Source: Ignavibacteria bacterium (GTDB lineage: Bacteria; Bacteroidota; Ignavibacteria; Tepidaquicellales; Tepidaquicellaceae). From it: a stretch of 64,000 nucleotides of DNA. Shown here in pieces: positions 19,487 to 28,930 of this stretch (positions within the stretch are counted from its first letter, which is position 1; every line of letters begins with the position of its first letter). The DNA is taken from contig JADJTX010000013.1 in NCBI GenBank assembly GCA_016710985.1, positions 1 through 64,000 of the forward strand. The letters are read 5' to 3'. The notes under the pieces were generated by a model. That model did no database searches. It saw nothing but the letters and a program-made list of their open reading frames with translations, and was not told the DNA's origin. The translations under genes and the position numbers were made by a program.

Positions 19487-20727
19487 ATGATCTTAAATCT
19501 GATTTCGTCTGCATTATTAATTATTGCAATTATATTTTTTCCTCAGAATAAAAATATCTCTGCGGCAAATTCCGGGTCCGAGCCAATATTTACATTAGGC
19601 AACGAAAGTTTACTTAACAATAATTCAGGTCTTATTAAAGATAAACGAATAGGACTCATCACTAATACAAGCGGAGTGCTCTCTAACGGAGATCTTTTAG
19701 ATTCATTAAGCAAATACTTCACGGTAACAAAGATATTTACACCTGAGCATGGACTTAGAGTTGATGACAGAAATGAAAACTACGTTGACGGACCTACGGG
19801 AATTCCAATTGTATCATTATACGGTTCTAAGAAAAAACCCGACGCAGCCGACCTGGATGATGTAGATGTATTTGTTTATGATCTTCAGGACGTAAGCGCA
19901 AGATTTTATACATTCATTAATACCATGTTTTACTGCATGGAATCCGCAGTTGAAAACGATAAAGAGTTCATTATATGTGACAGACCAATCATACCTGACG
20001 GAAATTATGTTGACGGATTCATGCTTGATGAAGGTCAGGAATCATTTGTCGGACTGATAGATGTTCCGGCAGCTTATGCAATGACATGCGGTGAGCTCGC
20101 GGGTTATGTTAATGATGAATATTTTGAAGGTAAATGCAGACTGAATGTAGTGAAGATGGATAATTATTCGCGGGATACAGATTATTCTTCATTAAACCTT
20201 CCGTGGATCAGACCTTCGCCCAGTATGTATTTCCCTTCGACTGCAGTTTGCTATTTAGGAACCTGCTTATTTGAAGGAACAAACTTTGCCGAAGGCAGAG
20301 GAACTGACAAGCCGTTTGAATATATTGGAGCGCCTTATTGTGACGGGAAAGTCTTAGCTGAAGAATTAAACTCATATAATTTCAAAGGAGTTAATTTTGA
20401 AAGCATATCATTTACACCACAGACAATTGCAAGCAACTCAAATCCGCCTAAATTTATTGGTGAAATGTGTGAAGGAGTCTATATGAATGTTACAAATAAA
20501 AAAACATTTGAGCCGGTAAAAGCAGTGATTGCAGTATTAGTTTCTTTAAAAAATTGTTTCCGGAATTTCAGCTAAATGTAAATAACTTCATTGATAAGTT
20601 AGCCAGGACACAAGACCTGCGTTTAATGCTGAACAACGGAAGCAGCTATGAAGAAATAATTAACTCATATACAGGCAGGCTCGGTGAGTTTAAAAGCAAA
20701 AGAGAAAAATATTTGCTGTATAAATAA
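19487..20727 (+). CDS. DUF1343 / NamZ-type exo-beta-N-acetylmuramidase, C-terminal frame break
   Basis: A DUF1343 family protein, to which the exo-muramidase NamZ of peptidoglycan recycling belongs. Conserved family phrases seen: GLITNTSGV, FTPEHGLR, GPTGIPIVSLYG, VFVYDLQDVSARFYTFI, DRPIIPDG, LPWIRPSPSMYFPSTAVCY, FEGTNFAEGRGTDKPFEYIG. A hydrophobic N-terminus (MILNLISSALLIIAIIFFP) suggests export. Near 20548 an A seems lost from a run: the first frame stops at 20575, while LFPEFQLNVNNFIDKLA... to EKYLLYK continues to 20727, giving about 413 residues, the normal length. Likely releases N-acetylmuramic acid from muropeptides. Confidence 0.88.
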
Positions 20728-20739
20728 GAATATTTCTGA

Positions 20740-20842
20740 ACCCGAATTAAACGAATTAACTGAATTACCCGAATTGGTTTTTAAGATACTTAATTCTATT
20801 TAATTCTGATAATCCCTTCAATTCGTTTAATTCGAGTTGAAA
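20740..20842. repeat. Palindromic element, ACGAATTAAACGAATT type
   Basis: CCCGAATTAAACGAATTAAC at the left is mirrored by TTCAATTCGTTTAATTCGAG at the right across about 50 AT-rich bases. It lies between the NamZ-like gene and the DinB-fold gene and resembles in design the ACCACAGAG palindromes. Confidence 0.65.
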
Positions 20843-20859
20843 ATAGACTAAATAAATTT

Positions 20860-21375
20860 ATGAAAAAATCAGACATCACAGTTCTTCCTGAATATTACGA
20901 CAGCTACATAAATGAAATTGAAGATATTGACCTGACTGAAGCATTGGAGAAATACGGACCTGAACTTTTAAAAAAAGATAAGGAAAAATTAATCAGCCTT
21001 GGTGATAAAGTTTATGCTCCGGGTAAATGGACGGTTAAAGATATCATTCAGCATATGATAGATGCGGAAAGAGTATTTGCTTACAGAGCGCTTCGGATTG
21101 CGAGGAATGACAAGACCTCTCTGCCGGGATTTGATGAAAATGAATATGTACCAATGGCTGATGCAAATAAAAGAAGTATTGATGAATTACTGAATGAGTT
21201 TGAAGCTGTGAGAAAATCAAACGTAATTATGTTCAAAAGCTTTAACGATGAGATGCTAATCAGGAATGGAACATGTTCGGACAATAATATTTCTGTACTT
21301 GCGATCGGGTTTGTACTTGCCGGCCATATGTATCATCATACCAAAGTAATACAGGAAAAATATTTTCCGCTTTAG
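20860..21375 (+). CDS. DinB family protein
   Basis: A 171-residue four-helix DinB-like (DUF664/DinB_2) protein. The fold is indicated by the family signature WTVKDIIQHMIDAERVFAYRA with its first metal His, and the C-terminal FVLAGHMYHHTKVIQEKY with two further His ligands of the triad (HxxxH spacing). In this superfamily are bacillithiol and mycothiol S-transferases. A bacillithiol-type reductase and a PIG-L deacetylase occur within 10 kb, so a thiol-transferase role is possible, but this is inference. ATG start, intact frame. Confidence 0.85.
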   Translation: MKKSDITVLPEYYDSYINEIEDIDLTEALEKYGPELLKKDKEKLISLGDKVYAPGKWTVKDIIQHMIDAERVFAYRALRIARNDKTSLPGFDENEYVPMADANKRSIDELLNEFEAVRKSNVIMFKSFNDEMLIRNGTCSDNNISVLAIGFVLAGHMYHHTKVIQEKYFPL

Positions 21376-21387
21376 CAGTTAGTAGTT

Positions 21388-21438
21388 TACAATCAATTAT
21401 CAATTATCAATTATCAATTATCAATTATCAATTATCAA
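21388..21438. repeat. Heptamer array (CAATTAT)n between convergent genes
   Basis: Six or seven units between the ends of the DinB (plus) and SDR (minus) genes. The TGA stop of the SDR gene is inside the array. Stops recur in the SDR direction and not in the DinB direction. Confidence 0.9.
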
Positions 21439-22208
21439 CTGTTTCTAACAATGTCCCGGGTTCCTGCCTGCGCTTTCGGAAACAGGACCATTTCAGCAAC
21501 TACAAAATTGTCATTTCTTGTTGCAGTAAATATTATCGCTTCTGCTATATCATCCGGAGTCAGCGGCTTCAGTCCTTTATAAACTACTTTCGCTTTTTCT
21601 TCATCTCCTCTGTGGCGGACAAGACTGAATTCGGTTTCAACAAGCCCCGGATCGATCGTAGACACTTTTATATTCGATTCAAGAAGTTCCATTCTCATAC
21701 TTTTTGTGATTGCATCAACTGCATGCTTACTCGCGCAGTAAACATTACCGTTAGGATATACTTCTTTTCCTGCAATTGATCCTATATTAATTATATGCCC
21801 TGATTTATTTTTCAGCATAAGCGGAATGACACATTTGGAAACATAAAGCAAACCCTTTACATTCGTATCAATCATTTCATTCCAGTCCTCTACTGATCCG
21901 TCTTTGACACTGCCCATTCCTCTTGCGAGTCCGGCACTATTTAAAAGTATGTCTATCTTATTCCATTTATCATCCAGGCTCTCAACCTGAAATTTAACAA
22001 ATTCATAATTCTGTACATCCATTGGCATCATATTCACTTCAATACCATAATTAGATTCGAGATCTTTTGAAATTTCATCCAGCCGGTCTTTCCTGCGCGC
22101 AGAAAGAATCAGATCAGCTCCAAGTTCTGCGAATTGATAAGCGGCAGACTTTCCTATCCCGCTTGTAGCTCCGGTTATTAAAACTATTTTTGATTTCAGA
22201 TTTTTCAT
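21435..22208 (-). CDS. SDR family NAD(P)-dependent oxidoreductase (YdfG-like)
   Basis: Classical short-chain dehydrogenase of 257 residues. The cofactor motif TGATSGIG is at 12-19; Arg38-Arg39 after strand 2 favour NADP. NSAG is at 90-93 and DTN at 114-116. The catalytic set is Ser144, Tyr157, Lys161 (YCASK), with the PGLVETEF phrase after. It most resembles the YdfG/serine 3-dehydrogenase branch, which reduces small 3-hydroxy acids or aldehydes; the real substrate is unknown. Its final residues RNS and stop codon run into a heptamer array. Confidence 0.9.
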   Translation of the reverse strand: MKNLKSKIVLITGATSGIGKSAAYQFAELGADLILSARRKDRLDEISKDLESNYGIEVNMMPMDVQNYEFVKFQVESLDDKWNKIDILLNSAGLARGMGSVKDGSVEDWNEMIDTNVKGLLYVSKCVIPLMLKNKSGHIINIGSIAGKEVYPNGNVYCASKHAVDAITKSMRMELLESNIKVSTIDPGLVETEFSLVRHRGDEEKAKVVYKGLKPLTPDDIAEAIIFTATRNDNFVVAEMVLFPKAQAGTRDIVRNS

Positions 22209-22374
22209 TTCAGTTGATAAGATGATTTGCTAATTTGGTTAATTGGTAATTGGTGATAATTGATAATTGTTTTAAGTAATCATTTTCATTTTTAAAATAT
22301 TAGAATTAATTGTCATATGAAAAGAAAAAATATTAACCATTTTCCGGAATCAGTAAAACGAATCAACAATATCA

Positions 22375-22444
22375 TTAACCATTTAACTAATTAACTAATT
22401 AACCAATCAACCAATTAACCAATTAACCAATCACCAATCAACCA
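22375..22444. repeat. AACTAATT / AACCAATT degenerate tandem run
   Basis: Words of 8 bp (TTAACTAA, then TTAACCAA and CAATCAACC) fill the space directly upstream of the pyk TTG start, so the pyk leader is repeat DNA. The rest of 22209-22374 shows no feature except a TTGATAATTG remnant. Confidence 0.8.
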
Positions 22445-22447
22445 ACT

Positions 22448-23881
22448 TTGATTTACAAAAAGACAAAAATAATATGCACTATTGGTCCTGCGGTCGATAC
22501 AGTCGAAAAGATCGGAATGCTTATAGATGCGGGAATGGATGCAGCCCGTCTGAACTTCTCACACGGTTCACACGAAATACACAGGCAGTATATAAGGTAC
22601 ATCCGTGAAGCAAGTGTCATAAAAAAAAAGATGATAGCCATAATACAGGACCTTCCCGGTCCTAAGATAAGGGTCGGAAAATTACTGAACGGCTCGATTG
22701 AATTATTAAATAATGCTCTGATAAAGATCACATCAAAAGACATTATCGGACATGATAATATTATTTCAACAAATTACCCTCAACTTATCAACGATGTTAA
22801 GAAAAATGAAATAATACTGCTTGATGACGGTAATCTCAGGCTCAGAGTAATTTCAAATGAGCCGGTGAATGATGAGATTGAGTGCGAGGTAATATCCGGC
22901 GGAATTCTCAAAGAAAGAAAAGGTCTTAACCTTCCTCATACAAACCTTAAATTACCTTCCCTGACTGAAAGAGACATAGTTGATCTGGATTTCGGACTGG
23001 CAAATGATGTTGATCTTGTAGCAATGAGTTTTGTGAGAACAGCCGGAGACATAAAACAACTAAGAGAAGTGATGCAGTCAAAAGGTAAGAATCTTCCTGT
23101 CATAGCAAAGATCGAAAGACCTGAGGCAGTTGAGAACATAGATTCCATTATAGCTGAAACAGATTTTATAATGGTTGCCAGAGGTGACATGGGTGTAGAG
23201 ATTTCAACTGAGGATGTACCGCTGATACAGAAAAGAATTATCCGGAAATGCAATGAAGCAATTAAGCCGGTAATCACTGCCACTCAAATGCTTGAGTCAA
23301 TGATAACCAATACAACTCCGACGCGGGCTGAAGCCTCGGACATTGCAAATGCAATACTGGATGGAACTGACTGCGTAATGCTGTCCGCCGAGACATCGAC
23401 AGGTGAGCATCCGATTCTTGCTGTCAGTACGATGAAAAAAATCATTCTTAAGACAGAGACCATAAAGAAGAGTACATACTTCAAGGAAATTTTTGTTGAA
23501 GACTCGCCTGAGAATACTTTACACACTATATGTAATTCAGCAACCGAGATCGCAACAAGAGTTAATGCCAAAGCAATCATTACTGTCACACATACGGGAA
23601 AGTCCCCGTTGCTTCTTTCAAATCACAGACCTAATGCTCAGATCATTTCGGCAACATTTGATGAAGCTATAATCAAGCGGTGCAAGCTGATATGGGGAGT
23701 AGAATCAATACTGATAACTAAGAGCGAAAGCTATAATGAAACCATTGAAATAATTAACGATAAAATTCTCAGAGATGAAATACTTGAAAGATCAGACCGT
23801 GTGGTGATAATCGCCCCTATGCCGTTTTCACAATCCGAGTCAGCAAATACGATACAGGTGACTATGATCAATGAGCAATGA
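22448..23881 (+). CDS. pyk: Pyruvate kinase
   Basis: Catalyses phosphoenolpyruvate plus ADP to pyruvate plus ATP, the last step of glycolysis. 477 residues, normal length. Seen: TKIICTIGPA near the start, ARLNFSHGSHEIH (substrate Arg/Asn), the active-site Lys/Glu stretch VIAKIERPEAVENID, VARGDMGVEI, the ATQMLESMI and PTRAEASDIANAILDGTDC signature helices, then the C-terminal regulatory domain. TTG at 22448 is the only sensible start; no ATG is in frame and the next conserved residues follow at once. The gene ends MINEQ-stop, with Glu-Gln-stop coming from the first unit of a CAATGAG array. Confidence 0.96.
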   Translation: MIYKKTKIICTIGPAVDTVEKIGMLIDAGMDAARLNFSHGSHEIHRQYIRYIREASVIKKKMIAIIQDLPGPKIRVGKLLNGSIELLNNALIKITSKDIIGHDNIISTNYPQLINDVKKNEIILLDDGNLRLRVISNEPVNDEIECEVISGGILKERKGLNLPHTNLKLPSLTERDIVDLDFGLANDVDLVAMSFVRTAGDIKQLREVMQSKGKNLPVIAKIERPEAVENIDSIIAETDFIMVARGDMGVEISTEDVPLIQKRIIRKCNEAIKPVITATQMLESMITNTTPTRAEASDIANAILDGTDCVMLSAETSTGEHPILAVSTMKKIILKTETIKKSTYFKEIFVEDSPENTLHTICNSATEIATRVNAKAIITVTHTGKSPLLLSNHRPNAQIISATFDEAIIKRCKLIWGVESILITKSESYNETIEIINDKILRDEILERSDRVVIIAPMPFSQSESANTIQVTMINEQ

Positions 23882-23990
23882 ACAATGAGCAATGAGTAAT
23901 GAATAATGAGTAATGAATAATGAATAATGAATAATGAATAATGAATGGTACATTTTCTCGTAACTCGTAATTTGTAATTTGTAACTCGTA
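23873..23990. repeat. Heptamer arrays (CAATGAG)n, (GAATAAT)n, (TTTGTAA)-type
   Basis: Begins within the last codons of pyk and supplies its TGA stop. The unit drifts from CAATGAG to GAATAAT, then to CTCGTAA/TTTGTAA words up to the next ATG at 24010. All these units contain TGA or TAA on the plus strand. Confidence 0.9.
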
Positions 23991-24009
23991 ATTTGTAATT
24001 TATAAAAAA

Positions 24010-24998
24010 ATGAATAAAACCACAAAGGAGCTTGATGTAGTAATAATCGGAGCGGGTCCGATAGGGCTTGCGTGCGGGATTGAAGCAAAGAAGAATAATC
24101 TGAATTATCTTATCATTGAGAAAGGCAGCATTGTAAATTCTATCTTTAACTATCCGACTAACATGACATTCTTCTCTACATCGGAGAGAATTGAAATAGG
24201 AAATGTCCCGTTCGTTTCACACGGAATAAAACCGACCCGCAGGAAGCGCTTGAATATTACAGGAGAGTGAAGAGCGCTTATGATTTAAAAGTTAATACGT
24301 ATGAGAGAGTTCTTGATATTGAAAATGAAAAGAATCTCTATAAAGTCATTACAGATAAGAGCAGTTACTTAACTAAAAATGTAATTGTCGCGACAGGATA
24401 TTATGATAATGCAAACCTGATGAATATTAAAGGAGAAGATCTGAAAAAGGTAAAACATTATTTTGACGAACCTCATCCGTACGCATATCATAAAACTCTT
24501 GTAGTCGGCGCAGGTAATTCAGCCGTTGATGTTGCATTGGAATTGTACAGAGTCGGCGCTGATGTAACAATGATAATAAGGGAAGATAAGATAAAGCCAT
24601 CAATAAAATACTGGGTAAAACCGGATATAGAAAATCGGATTAAAGAAAATTCCATTAAAGCATATTTTAATTCGGCGATAGTTGAGATCAAGGATAAATC
24701 AGTAGTAATAAACACTCCGATTGGTTTGCTTGAAATTGAAAATGATTTTGTTTTTGCCATGACAGGTTACCATCCTGATAATGAATTTCTAAAGAAGATC
24801 GGAATAAAACTTGATGAAAACAATTGCGCTGTCTTTAACAGAAACACTTTTGAATCTGACAGGAAAGGAATCTTCATTGCAGGCGTTGCGTGCAGCGGAA
24901 TGAATACTGATAAATATTTTATTGAGAATTCAATTGAGCATGCAGGGGTGATTATTAAAGAAATCGTTAATCGTGAATCGTCAATCGTGAATCGTTAA
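24010..24998 (+). CDS. YpdA-type bacillithiol disulfide reductase, one frame break
   Basis: FAD/NAD(P)-dependent reductase of the YpdA (Bdr) family, which reduces bacillithiol disulfide with NADPH. First Rossmann motif VVIIGAGPIGLACGIEAKK; second VVGAGNSAVDVALEL. FYPTNMTFFSTSE-like text is present as YPTNMTFFSTSERI. Near 24239 a base is missing: the first frame ends at 24270 while the true continuation, QEALEYYRRVKSAYDLKV, is in the next frame. Rejoined length is about 329 residues, as in the family. The last 13 or so residues (EIVNRESSIVNR) are translated from the heptamer array that follows, so the native C-terminus has been replaced or extended. Confidence 0.88.
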
Positions 24999-25125
24999 TC
25001 GTGAATCGTGAATCGTGAATCGTGAATCGTCAATCGTCAATCGTGAATCGTCAATCGTGAATCGTCAATCGTGAATCGTGAATCGTGAATCGTGAATCGT
25101 CAATCGTGAAACGTGAAACGTCCAT
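24963..25125. repeat. Heptamer array (AATCGTG/AATCGTC/AATCGTT)n overlapping a gene end
   Basis: More than twenty 7-bp units of AATCGTN, ending in AACGTGAAACGTCC variants. The first five units are inside the reading frame of the YpdA-type gene and code for its last residues and stop. Confidence 0.92.
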
Positions 25126-25184
25126 CGTTCATCGTCAAATGTATATATATGTAAAAATCTAAAATTAAGAATACAAAATCTTAT

Positions 25185-26315
25185 TTGAATCTTACAATAA
25201 AAGAGGCGCGGCACCTGATCATCGGAAGTCAATTTTTTACCGATACAAAGTTAAATAATGGCAAAAAGGATCTGTTAAAAATAATCGAACATCTTGGTTA
25301 CATACAGATAGATACGATCTCTGTCGTTGAGCGCTCGCATAATCATATCCTTTGGTCAAGAATGCCTCATTATAAAAGATCCATGCTTTCTGAACTTGTA
25401 GAAAATGACAGGAGTGTTTTTGAATACTGGAGTCATGCAGCTGCCTTTTTACCGATGAGAGATTTCAGATTTTCACTTATAAGAAAAAAGAATTACAGGG
25501 AAAAGTACAGCCGTTGGGGAAAGGCAAATAAAAAAGTAATTAATTTTGTCTATGACAGAATTAAAAATGAAGGAGCGTTACAGTCTAAAGATTTCGTGGA
25601 TAAACGCGCAAGTAGTGCAGGATGGTGGGAATGGAAGCCTTCAAAAGATGCACTCGATTTTCTTTTTCATCAGGGGAAGTTAATGATAGCCGGAAGAAGA
25701 GGTTTTCAGAAAGTTTATGACCTTACTGAAAGAGTTCTTCCGGACAGCATTGACACAAGGTTTCCTGATGAGAAAGAATTTTATGAACATCTTATTATGA
25801 ATTCAATTAATTCCAATGGTTTGGTTTTGGAAAAAGAGATTACTTATTTAAGGAAATACAACAGACCATTATTCAAAAAAGCATTGTCGGAATTGCTTGA
25901 AGAAGGTAAAATTCTGAAAGCCGTTGTTAAAGGTTTGGCAGCTGAATATTATACAACTAAAGAAAAGCTTGAACTTTTAAATCAAAAGAAAATCAGATCT
26001 GAGATCCATATTCTGTCCCCTTTTGATAATTTGATCATTCAAAGAAAAAGATTGAAAGATTTCTTCGCCTTTGATTATACGATCGAATGTTACGTTCCTG
26101 AAGCCAAACGGAAGTTCGGATACTACTGCATGCCCGTTCTGTACGGAGATGAGTTCATTGGTAAGATTGATGCAAAAGCAGACAGAGCAAACAAAACATT
26201 CATAATCAAAAATATATTTTGGGAAGGAAAGGTAAAACATGAGAAATTATTGCAGAGTAAAATCAAAAAATTGGCTCATTATTGCGGCTGTGAAATAATA
26301 TCAGGCAAAGCCTGA
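25185..26315 (+). CDS. YcaQ/AlkZ-type winged-helix DNA glycosylase (HTH_42)
   Basis: A 376-residue member of the DUF1006/HTH_42 family, whose studied members (AlkZ, YcaQ) are DNA glycosylases that excise bulky or crosslinking alkyl adducts. The region LGYIQIDTISVVERSHNHILW holds Gln41-Ile42-Asp43, matching the catalytic QxD motif I recall for the YcaQ branch. EYWSHAAAFLPM and ILSPFDNLIIQRKRLKDFF are conserved phrases of the family. The first half contains tandem winged helices. Start is TTG 25185, with no in-frame ATG near. Intact frame. It follows a long heptamer array and may have its own promoter between 25126 and 25184. Confidence 0.88.
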   Translation: MNLTIKEARHLIIGSQFFTDTKLNNGKKDLLKIIEHLGYIQIDTISVVERSHNHILWSRMPHYKRSMLSELVENDRSVFEYWSHAAAFLPMRDFRFSLIRKKNYREKYSRWGKANKKVINFVYDRIKNEGALQSKDFVDKRASSAGWWEWKPSKDALDFLFHQGKLMIAGRRGFQKVYDLTERVLPDSIDTRFPDEKEFYEHLIMNSINSNGLVLEKEITYLRKYNRPLFKKALSELLEEGKILKAVVKGLAAEYYTTKEKLELLNQKKIRSEIHILSPFDNLIIQRKRLKDFFAFDYTIECYVPEAKRKFGYYCMPVLYGDEFIGKIDAKADRANKTFIIKNIFWEGKVKHEKLLQSKIKKLAHYCGCEIISGKA

Positions 26316-26426
26316 AAGGACTTCCCATTTGCTGCAGTGCTAAAGATTTGATATAAAAGTTTTAGAATAAATTCCGTATTTGAAATGATTATTTTCCGTT
26401 TTTAAGACTACCTTTTAGTTTATTTC

Positions 26427-26534
26427 TCACAGATAACACAGATTTTCTCAGATACGATCTTAAAACTTTTAACAAGTTTTTTATATATTATAATTATAAA
26501 TTAATCCGTGAAAATCTGTGCTATCTGTGAGAGA
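26427..26534. repeat. Palindromic element CTCACAGATAACACAGATTTTC
   Basis: The left arm, TCACAGATAACACAGATTTT, is mirrored by AAAATCTGTGCTATCTGTGA at the right end across about 65 AT-rich bases. It lies between the converging YcaQ-type and VOC genes. The rest of 26316-26589 shows nothing else. Confidence 0.7.
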
Positions 26535-26589
26535 TGCTATTTATTTTCTGTGTTCTCTGTGCTTCAATGTTAAAATGATTTTTAGACAT

Positions 26590-27450
26590 TTAGTCTGAAT
26601 TTATATTTACAACATTACCATCCATATCTTTCACAGAAATTGATTTATCCTCTTGTTTAATGATTTCATAACCCGATTCCTTTGATTTCTCTGCTAATTG
26701 TTTAAGAAAATCTGCATCCGGAATCTTTATTGTAAATGAGATCATTCCGAGAGAATTTTCATTCCTTTTAATCTTTTTATTTGTCTGCCATGTGTTCGTT
26801 CCTATGTGATGATGATAATCACCCGCTGCAAAAAACTTTGCTCCGGGATAACTGTAATTCGAGATCTTCATTTTAATTATCTCATTATAAAACTCTTCAG
26901 CTTTTCTTAGATCGGAAACATTAAGATGAATGTGACCCAGGAAAGTATCCGGATGAATCCCGATCCGGTCATCCTTATCCGTAAGCTCATTTGTTATGAG
27001 ACTAAGATCCAGCGGCAGGCTGTCCATCACAACTTCCCCATTCTTCCATACCCATGTTTCCTTTGGCTTATCAACATACAGTTCTATGCCGTTACCGTCA
27101 GGATCATCAAGATATATTGCTTCGCTTACGAGATGATCTGAAAATCCACGGAACTTTACACCATCATTAAACAATCTCAAAAACACACGCGCAAGCTCTT
27201 TCCTGTTTGGGAAAAGTATCGCAATATGGTAAAGCCCGGTAGTTCCTTTGATCCTTACAGGAGCTTTTTTATCCTCAACTAATTTAAATAAGTAAGGAAA
27301 GCTACCGTTTGAAGAAAGCAAAACAGTATTATCATTTCTCTCAATTTCCCTGAAGCCCATTTGTCTGCAGTAAAAATCAATAGAAGTTTTCATATCACGA
27401 ACTCTTAAATCAATGCTTTGAATTTTCGTGCTGTCTGGAATTTTTGACAT
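26590..27450 (-). CDS. VOC family protein, CatE-like catechol 2,3-dioxygenase
   Basis: 286 residues made of two vicinal-oxygen-chelate halves: about 10-130 (IDLRVRDMKTSIDFYCRQMGF ... GLYHIAIL ... DPDGNGIELYVDKP) and about 165-286 (LGHIHLNVSDLRKAEEFYNEI ... MDGNVVNINSD). In the family two His and one Glu bind the metal; candidates are the His of GHIHLNV, the His of HHHIGTNTW and a C-terminal acidic residue, but here the expected C-terminal Glu is replaced by VVNINSD, so activity is uncertain. Similar to B. subtilis CatE/YfiE in layout. It heads away from the redox gene run and is separated from it by heptamers. Confidence 0.85.
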   Translation of the reverse strand: MSKIPDSTKIQSIDLRVRDMKTSIDFYCRQMGFREIERNDNTVLLSSNGSFPYLFKLVEDKKAPVRIKGTTGLYHIAILFPNRKELARVFLRLFNDGVKFRGFSDHLVSEAIYLDDPDGNGIELYVDKPKETWVWKNGEVVMDSLPLDLSLITNELTDKDDRIGIHPDTFLGHIHLNVSDLRKAEEFYNEIIKMKISNYSYPGAKFFAAGDYHHHIGTNTWQTNKKIKRNENSLGMISFTIKIPDADFLKQLAEKSKESGYEIIKQEDKSISVKDMDGNVVNINSD

Positions 27451-27470
27451 GGTGTTTAATAGTTTAATTT

Positions 27471-27622
27471 TATTAATCGTTAATCGTTAATCGTTAATCG
27501 CCAATCGTTAATCGTTAATCGTTAATCGTTAATCGTTAATCGTCAATCGTTAATCGTTAATCATCAATCGTGAATTGTCAACCGAAAATCCTACTCAATA
27601 CTCAATACTCAATACTCAATAC
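27471..27622. repeat. Heptamer arrays (TTAATCG)n and (TACTCAA)n
   Basis: About fifteen TTAATCG units upstream of the VOC gene, then four TACTCAA units ending six bases from the stop codon of the minus-strand gene at 27628. In the sense of that gene the second unit is GTATTGA, with TGA. Confidence 0.9.
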
Positions 27623-27627
27623 CCACT

Positions 27628-27939
27628 TCAATTCAACGAAAACTGAGGTAATGTCAGACTTACATTATTATGAAATACAAGCTTACTGATCTTGTAGTCA
27701 ATGTGATTTATTATTGGAAACTCCATGAGTATGTCTGTTACCTCATCTACTGATTCAGCAAAGATCGTTGTCCATAATTTTCCATCTTCAAGTGATACAG
27801 CGTAACTCGATATTATTCTTTCACTCATAAGCTTATTTACCACCTCCCTTTGATTCGGGATTAGTGATATAAACTCTTTATTGAATGGCAGAGGCAAATT
27901 CACCTCTACCATGTATTCATATAACGAACTCTGTTCCAT
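27628..27939 (-). CDS. Small protein, muconolactone-isomerase-like / ferredoxin-like fold
   Basis: 103 residues. The pattern YMVEVNLPLPFNKEFISLIPNQREVVNKLMSERIISSYAVS ... LWTTIFAESVDEVTDILMEFPI resembles the small dimeric alpha-beta barrel proteins of the YciI/muconolactone isomerase type: an initial strand, a helix ending before a GxI-like turn, a strand, and a second helix with a PL/PI end. I cannot assign a reaction. It belongs to the minus-strand run of redox/stress genes. ATG start 27939, intact. Confidence 0.6.
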   Translation of the reverse strand: MEQSSLYEYMVEVNLPLPFNKEFISLIPNQREVVNKLMSERIISSYAVSLEDGKLWTTIFAESVDEVTDILMEFPIINHIDYKISKLVFHNNVSLTLPQFSLN

Positions 27940-27984
27940 TTGTTCTTTAATTTATATTTAAAAGTCAATTTATTACTAAAGTAT

Positions 27985-28080
27985 TGTTCATTGCTCATTG
28001 CTCATTGCTCATTGTTCATTGCTCATTGTTCATTATTCATTGTTCATTGTTCATTGTTCATTGTTCATTGTTCATTGTTT
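27985..28080. repeat. Heptamer array (ATTGCTC)n to (ATTGTTC)n
   Basis: About thirteen units. In the direction of the minus-strand NmrA-type gene the unit reads CAATGAA, and the first unit supplies the final Gln and TGA stop of that gene. The opposite strand is open and translates as repeated AHCSLLI, which is not a gene. Confidence 0.92.
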
Positions 28081-28920
28081 CAGCCATTGCTCAAAATTTT
28101 TCAGTCCGGGATATATTCCTTTGAGATTATTTATATCAGCCTTATACCCATGATCGTTAAACCATTGAAACATGTCGCCAACTTCCTTGCTGCCGGATTT
28201 AACAACATCAACAGGTAATTCAACACCCGCAACTTCCTTCCCGAGAGATTTTGAGAAAGCTTTTGCCATTTGAGCTAAAGTGAGTTCATCACCGGCAATT
28301 TCAATTTCTTTTCCCAGATACTTTTCAGGATTATCAAAAATAATAGCAGAAATTGCACCAATATCATCTGATGAGATCATTTGTAATTTCGTGTCAGATT
28401 TTAGTGCGAGCGATATAGTAGTTTTACCATCTGCCTCAGCCGGCTTGAACCAGGCATCAAAGTTTTCCATGAAAAATACCGGACGGATTATTGTATATGG
28501 AATTTCCAGAGACTTGAGATGATTTTCGATTATGAATTTTACATCAAAGTGGGGGAGATTTGTTTTTCTTTCAGCTCCGCCTACTGAAGTATATAAAAAA
28601 TGTTTGACTCCTGCTTTTTTAGCAGCATCAACAACCAGCAAACCTTGCTTCAACTCTCCGTCATATCCGTGCTCCCAGAAGTTTTGCACACTGAAAACTC
28701 CGTAAACTCCTTCCATCGCTTTATCCATTGAATCTGCATCAGACATATCGCCTTTTAATATTTCAGCTCCGAGCTTCTGTAATTCCTTTGCAGAATCTTT
28801 ATTTTCATCCCTGACCAATGCTCTTACTTTCCATCCGTCTTTTAACAAATATCTTGCAGTTGCTCCGCCTTGCTTACCGGTTGCACCGGTTACTAATATT
28901 ATTTTATTTGTTTTGTCCAT
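28072..28920 (-). CDS. NmrA/NAD(P)-binding family protein
   Basis: About 282 residues from ATG 28920 (MDKTNKIILVTGATGKQGG); a TTG eight codons upstream is possible but overlaps nothing useful. The Rossmann motif is TGATGKQGGATARYL, followed by LVRDENKDSAKEL and GDMSDADSM. TSVGGAERK and the IRPVFFMENF phrase are typical of NmrA-like/HSCARG proteins. These bind NAD(P) and act as redox sensors or atypical reductases; the YxxxK pair of true SDRs is not seen. The frame is followed within 11 bases upstream by the PIG-L gene, so the two are probably cotranscribed. Confidence 0.85.
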   Translation of the reverse strand: MDKTNKIILVTGATGKQGGATARYLLKDGWKVRALVRDENKDSAKELQKLGAEILKGDMSDADSMDKAMEGVYGVFSVQNFWEHGYDGELKQGLLVVDAAKKAGVKHFLYTSVGGAERKTNLPHFDVKFIIENHLKSLEIPYTIIRPVFFMENFDAWFKPAEADGKTTISLALKSDTKLQMISSDDIGAISAIIFDNPEKYLGKEIEIAGDELTLAQMAKAFSKSLGKEVAGVELPVDVVKSGSKEVGDMFQWFNDHGYKADINNLKGIYPGLKNFEQWLKQ

Positions 28921-28930
28921 TTTTTTTATT

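Noticed and set aside
27940..28218. Open frame with repeated AHCSLLI
   Set aside because: Direct translation of the ATTGCTC/ATTGTTC array on the strand without stops, running into antisense of the NmrA-type gene. The same applies to 30894-31091.
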